A stretch of 64,000 nucleotides of DNA from Phenylobacterium sp. (GTDB taxonomy: Bacteria > Pseudomonadota > Alphaproteobacteria > Caulobacterales > Caulobacteraceae): NCBI RefSeq assembly GCF_004799515.1, contig NZ_SSMX01000030.1:230434-294433 (forward strand). The letters run 5' to 3'. Of this stretch, positions 60,456 to 64,000 are shown one piece after another; the first letter of the stretch is position 1; each line of letters begins with the position of its first letter. The translations under genes were made by a program, and so were the position numbers. The notes below the pieces were generated by a model. The model had not been told where the DNA came from. It worked only from the letters and a program-made list of their open reading frames with translations, and made no database searches.

Positions 60456-60906
60456 GATCGATCCGGCGCCCCTGTGGATCGGCGGCCTGCTGATTTTGGG
60501 CCTCGTCCTCCAACTGGCCTGGCCGGCGCCGGCGCCGGCCAGCCGCGCCGCACGCCCCGCCGCGCTGCCAGCGCCACTGGCCTCCTCCGTCCTGCCGCTC
60601 GACTATCCGCAGATCCTCGTGCGGCCGCTGTTCGCGCCGGCGCGGGGCCTGACCGCCGCCCAGGGCCAGACGGCCTCCGCGGCGCTGAGCGACTACACCC
60701 TGGTCGGCGTCGAACAGGTCGGGAACCGCAGCGAGGCGGTGTTCCGCAGCGCGGCCGGCGACGTCCTGAGCGTGCGCCTGGGCGAGGCCCTGCTGGGCTG
60801 GCGGCTGGCGGCCGTCGAGCCGGGCGGCGCCGTGCTGCAGCAGGGCGACGTGACGCGTACGATCCGGGTCGCCTCGTCCGCGGCGCCGCCGACAGGCGTG
60901 CGATGA
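60418..60906 (+). CDS. gspN: GspC/GspN-like type II secretion protein
   Basis: A roughly 162-residue protein with no ATG; likely TTG starts are at 60418 or 60439, overlapping the end of gspM. It has one membrane helix (LWIGGLLILGLVLQLAWP), a Pro/Ala linker, and an HR-like domain (YTLVGVEQVGNRSEAVFRSA ... VLQQGDVTRTIRV). This is the part of GspC/PilP that binds the secretin; no PDZ domain follows. It lies just before gspD. The name gspN is by position; it could equally be called a short GspC. Confidence 0.65.
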   Translation: MTSPSPTLPPRDEIDPAPLWIGGLLILGLVLQLAWPAPAPASRAARPAALPAPLASSVLPLDYPQILVRPLFAPARGLTAAQGQTASAALSDYTLVGVEQVGNRSEAVFRSAAGDVLSVRLGEALLGWRLAAVEPGGAVLQQGDVTRTIRVASSAAPPTGVR

Positions 60907-63059
60907 GGGCGCGCGAGCTTTCGGCCGCGGCCTGCGCCGCGGCGCTGATCCTCGGCGGCTGCGTGCAGGACGGCCATCGTCCGCCGGCGCCGCCACGCGC
61001 GGACTCGCCGGTGATCGAATCGCCGCCCCCCGCCGCGCCAGCCGATCTGGCGGTGCGGACGACCATCGTACCCGGTATCTCGCAAGCGGTTCCGCCGGCG
61101 GGGCCGCCGGTGACCCGGCTGAGGTCCGGCGACGTCAGCCTGAACTTCCCGGGCGCGGACGTGCAGGTGGTGGCCAAGGCCGTGCTGGGCGACCTGCTCG
61201 GCCTGTCGTTCACCGTCCCGCCGCAGATCCACACGCCGGTCACCGTCGTCACCCAGCGGCCCATCGCGCGGGCCGACGTGTTCCGGGTCTTCGAGGCGGC
61301 GCTGACCACGGCGGATCTGGCGGTGGAGCGGCGCGAGGGCGTCTACGCGATCCTGCCGATCGAACAGGCGCGCGACCAGGCGCCGCTGGTGAACGGCCCG
61401 GCCGAAGGGTTCGCCACCGAGGTGATCCACCTCAACTTCGTCAGCGCCGAGGAACTGCGCCGACTGCTCGATCCCATCCTGCCCAATGTGATCACCCAGG
61501 CCGATGTGGCGCACAATACGATCTCGGTGTCAGGAACCTCGGGCCAGCGCGCATCGATCCACGAGCTGGTGCGGCAGTTCGACGTGGACTGGCTGCGCAA
61601 CACCTCCTTCGCCCTGTTCGTGCCGCAGCGCACCGACAGCCGGCTGATCGTCCCCGAGCTCGACAAGCTGATCAACGCCAACGGCGCGCCGACCAAGGGC
61701 TTGGTGCGCCTGATCGCCATGGACCGGCTGAACGGCATCCTGGCTGTCTCGACCCAGCCCCGATACCTCGACGACGTGCGCCGTTGGGTGGAGATCCTGG
61801 ACCGCGAGGGCCAGTCGAGCGAGCGGCGCGTCTATGTCTACCGGGTGCAGAACGGCCGTTCGGCCGATCTGGCGCGGGTGCTGGCCAACGCCTTCGGCGG
61901 CTCGAGTTCGTCCGGCTCGTCGGACAACGGGCGCAACAGCCGCCTGAGCGCCCAGGAGGGCCCGGTCCGCGACGACCTCGGCTCGCCGCAGGCGCCGCAG
62001 AGCGTGTCAGGCGCGCCGCAAGCGCCGCCCAATCCGTTTGGGGCGCCCGTCACGCCTGGCGCCTCGTCCGCCGGCGTCACCATGAACGCCGCGGCCAACC
62101 CCAACAACCTGCCCGTCAGCGGCCCCACCAGCGTCGACATCCAGGCCGATGGCCTGCATGCCAAGGTCAGCAGCGACGAGACCAACAACGCCATCGTCGT
62201 CTACGCCACGCCGCGGGACTATGCGGTGATCGAGGACGCCCTGCGCAAGCTGGACGTGGCCCCGAACCAGGTGATGATCGAGGCGGCGATCGTCGAGGTC
62301 ACCCTGAACGACCAGCTACAATACGGCGTCCAGTGGCAGTTCTCCGGCGGCTCGGCGACGACGGCGCTGGCGGCGGCGCCGACCACGGGGCTGAGCATCG
62401 CGCCGACCGCCTTTTCCCAGGGCCTCAACTACTTCTACAGTCACCGCTCGATCGCCGCCTCGCTGACCGCCCTGGAGACCCTGACCAAGATCAATGTGGT
62501 GTCGTCGCCGAAGCTCCTGGTGCTGAACAACCAGACCGCGTCGCTGCAGGTGGGCGATCAGGTGCCGACCTTGTCGGCCACCTCGACCAGCACGATCGGG
62601 TCGAACGCCCCGGTGGTCAATTCGATCGACTACCGCGACACCGGCATCATCCTGAAGATCACGCCGCGGGTGAACTCCAGCGGCGTGGTGCTGCTCGACC
62701 TCAGCCAGGAGGTGAGCGCGGTGGTCCCCTCGACCGACCCGCTGATCGACTCGCCGACCATCTCCACCCGCAAGATCGCCACGTCGGTCTCGGTGCAGGA
62801 CGGCGAGGTGATCGCGCTCGGCGGCCTGATCAGCAACTCGATCCAGGATACGCAAACGGGCATCCCGTACCTCAGCCGCATCCCGATCCTGAAGAACCTG
62901 TTCGGCACGACCAACAATCAGCACATGAAGACCGAGCTGATCGTGCTGCTGCAGCCGCGGGTGGTCCGCACGGTCGACGACGGCCGGGCCCTGACCGACG
63001 AGCTTCGCGAGAAGCTGAAGACCCTGCGTCCGTTGCTGCCGACCTCGTCTGTGCCCTGA
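60903..63059 (+). CDS. gspD: Type II secretion secretin GspD (lipoprotein)
   Basis: A 718-residue secretin. A lipoprotein signal is present (CAAALILGGC, lipobox LGGC), so it may not need a separate pilotin. N domains follow (LNFPGADVQVVAKAVLGDLL; VIHLNFVSAEELRRLLDPIL; VYVYRVQNGRSADLARVLAN) with a long Gly/Ser/Pro-rich insert at about 320-400. The secretin core is clear: MIEAAIVEVTLNDQLQYGVQ, VPTLSATSTST, SVSVQDGEVIALGGLI and IPYLSRIPILKNLFG. It overlaps the preceding gene by four bases. Confidence 0.92.
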   Translation: MRARELSAAACAAALILGGCVQDGHRPPAPPRADSPVIESPPPAAPADLAVRTTIVPGISQAVPPAGPPVTRLRSGDVSLNFPGADVQVVAKAVLGDLLGLSFTVPPQIHTPVTVVTQRPIARADVFRVFEAALTTADLAVERREGVYAILPIEQARDQAPLVNGPAEGFATEVIHLNFVSAEELRRLLDPILPNVITQADVAHNTISVSGTSGQRASIHELVRQFDVDWLRNTSFALFVPQRTDSRLIVPELDKLINANGAPTKGLVRLIAMDRLNGILAVSTQPRYLDDVRRWVEILDREGQSSERRVYVYRVQNGRSADLARVLANAFGGSSSSGSSDNGRNSRLSAQEGPVRDDLGSPQAPQSVSGAPQAPPNPFGAPVTPGASSAGVTMNAAANPNNLPVSGPTSVDIQADGLHAKVSSDETNNAIVVYATPRDYAVIEDALRKLDVAPNQVMIEAAIVEVTLNDQLQYGVQWQFSGGSATTALAAAPTTGLSIAPTAFSQGLNYFYSHRSIAASLTALETLTKINVVSSPKLLVLNNQTASLQVGDQVPTLSATSTSTIGSNAPVVNSIDYRDTGIILKITPRVNSSGVVLLDLSQEVSAVVPSTDPLIDSPTISTRKIATSVSVQDGEVIALGGLISNSIQDTQTGIPYLSRIPILKNLFGTTNNQHMKTELIVLLQPRVVRTVDDGRALTDELREKLKTLRPLLPTSSVP

Positions 63060-63067
63060 GCGCCGGC

Positions 63068-63898
63068 GTGTCGGGCCGGCGCGAGCGCGGATACGCCATG
63101 ATCGCCGCGGTCGCCGCGGTCGCCGCCTTCGGCTACCTCTCGCTCGCGGCCATCGGCGGCGGGCGCAGCGCGGTGGTCGCCGCCGGCGCGGGGCTGGCCC
63201 AGGCTCGGCTGGCGGCGGACGCCGACGCCGGCGTGGCGCTGGCGGTCCACGACCTCGGCCTGGTCGATCCCAGGCGACGCTGGCGCCTCTCCGATCCGCC
63301 CCACCAGGTCGACGTCCAGGACGCTCACCTGACGATCTCGCTCGCCGACGAGAACGGCAAGATCCCGCTCAACTTCGTCCAGTCCGGCGAGCTGCATCGC
63401 CTGTTCGAGCTGGGCGGCGCCGACCCCTCCAAGATCGACGGCATGGTCGCGGCGTTCGTCTACCTGCGGGGCGATGTGAGACCGGCCGAAGTGCGCCCGG
63501 CGGCGGGGTTTCCGCAGGTCGACGCCCGGCTCGCCGCCCAGCGCGGACGGCTGTCGAGCGTCGAGGAGCTGCAGTTGCTGCCGGACATGACGCCCGCGGT
63601 CTATGCTCGGATCGCGCCGGCGGTGACCGTGCACGCCATCACGCTGGCCTTCGATCCGCAGAACGCCTCACCGCTGGCGCTGGCTGTGATGGCGCCGTCG
63701 GGGCCCGGGGCGCCGGCGTCTGGGCCGCTGGCGACAGGAGGACCGAAGGCCGCTGACAATCCGCTCGCCCTGGCTGGCCACACGGTGAGCGTTCGCGTCG
63801 ACGCCACAGACGGGCGGGGCGGGGCGCTGCGGCGCACGGCGATCGTCGACTTCACCGGCTCGCCGGCCCGGCCCTTCGTCATGCGCGGGCTGGACTAG
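63068..63898 (+). CDS. gspK: Minor pseudopilin GspK
   Basis: A 276-residue protein with GTG start at 63068, eight bases after gspD. The prepilin site is RERG|YAMIAAVAAVAAFGYLS, without Glu at +5, as is normal for GspK. The body has LADENGKIPLNFVQSGELHR and LSSVEELQLLPDMTPAVYAR, typical of the GspK saposin-like insert and helix-hairpin-helix region. GspK caps the pseudopilus tip. Its placement after gspD, not after gspJ, is unusual. It is the last gene before an insertion sequence. Confidence 0.82.
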   Translation: MSGRRERGYAMIAAVAAVAAFGYLSLAAIGGGRSAVVAAGAGLAQARLAADADAGVALAVHDLGLVDPRRRWRLSDPPHQVDVQDAHLTISLADENGKIPLNFVQSGELHRLFELGGADPSKIDGMVAAFVYLRGDVRPAEVRPAAGFPQVDARLAAQRGRLSSVEELQLLPDMTPAVYARIAPAVTVHAITLAFDPQNASPLALAVMAPSGPGAPASGPLATGGPKAADNPLALAGHTVSVRVDATDGRGGALRRTAIVDFTGSPARPFVMRGLD

Positions 63899-63917
63899 CT
63901 GTCGAAGCTACGAAGGT

Positions 63918-64000
63918 TGTTCACCCGGGATCGGGTTGAGAGAGTGGGGTTGCGAAGCTCCAACCTCTAACCGGGAGACCCCGGATGAACGTCCATAAGA
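63918..64000 (+). mobile_element. Left end of an IS481-family element
   Basis: From TGTTCACCCGGGATC (63918 on) the sequence looks like an IS terminal repeat and leader, with a GGGAGACC ribosome-binding site before an ATG at 63985. The first codons read MNVHK, the start typical of IS481-type DDE transposases. The rest, including the other terminal repeat, is beyond the window. Confidence 0.65.
63985..64000 (+). CDS. IS481-type transposase, first codons only
   Basis: ATG followed by codons for N, V, H, K and then the window edge. MN(V/I)HKN is the usual N-terminus of IS481 transposases in proteobacteria. The assignment rests on five residues plus the leader context. Confidence 0.5.

Overview
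The window looks like a GC-rich alphaproteobacterial chromosome, most likely Caulobacterales (Phenylobacterium or Caulobacter type). The reasons are the codon usage, the PEPxxWA-type C-terminal sorting proteins, the alphaproteobacterial accessory families (DUF3768, FecR-N/DUF4880-like), the FixJ-type and HisKA_2-type signalling proteins, and a tRNA-Arg(ACG) fragment of alphaproteobacterial type. The genus is inferred; no marker gene settles it.

1-18.6 kb is a hydrolase-rich accessory region. It holds seven alpha/beta-hydrolase genes: four with a Ser nucleophile and three with an Asp nucleophile, four of them with twin-arginine signals. They sit among two AraC regulators, two very large winged-helix/STAND-ATPase/repeat regulators (a third starts off the left edge), an NmrA-like protein, a glyoxalase-fold protein, a DJ-1-like protein without the usual Cys, and remnants of an S1/P1 nuclease and an unidentified gene. 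18.6-25.2 kb carries a FixJ-like response regulator, a porin, a short HisKA_2-type kinase, a Na+/H+ antiporter, an SDR and a DUF302 protein. A 19-bp element containing a TATACG-N2-CGTATA palindrome occurs upstream of both the hydrolase at 17594 and the DUF302 gene.

25.2-38.7 kb is a mobile-element island. From the left it has a truncated propeller-sensor gene, an XRE regulator, a LuxR-HTH protein, VirB1, a truncated VirB2, and DUF4880-like and DUF3768 proteins. Next come two DNA methyltransferases bracketing a protein with two GHKL ATPase modules (MORC/Hsp90-like plus histidine-kinase-like) and a receiver-domain protein. The right end has a tyrosine integrase, a 46-nt 3' fragment of tRNA-Arg(ACG) and a broken second integrase. 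The tightly overlapping operon methyltransferase - dual GHKL kinase - receiver protein (35635 to 30829, minus strand) is the best candidate for an undescribed, probably defence-related, system.

38.7-46.4 kb has a divergent LysR/old-yellow-enzyme pair, a VOC protein, a hybrid histidine kinase, and then a graveyard of fragments (outer-membrane barrel, relaxase DUF3363 C-terminus, hydrolase tail, membrane protein). 46.4-52.0 kb has two PEPxxWA-CTERM proteins bracketing a NarL-type regulator, a membrane hybrid kinase and a LuxR protein. 52.4-63.9 kb encodes a SleB-like hydrolase and a type II secretion locus with overlapping genes (prepilin peptidase, then gspE-F-G-H-I-J-L-M-N-D-K). An IS481-type element begins immediately downstream and runs off the right edge.
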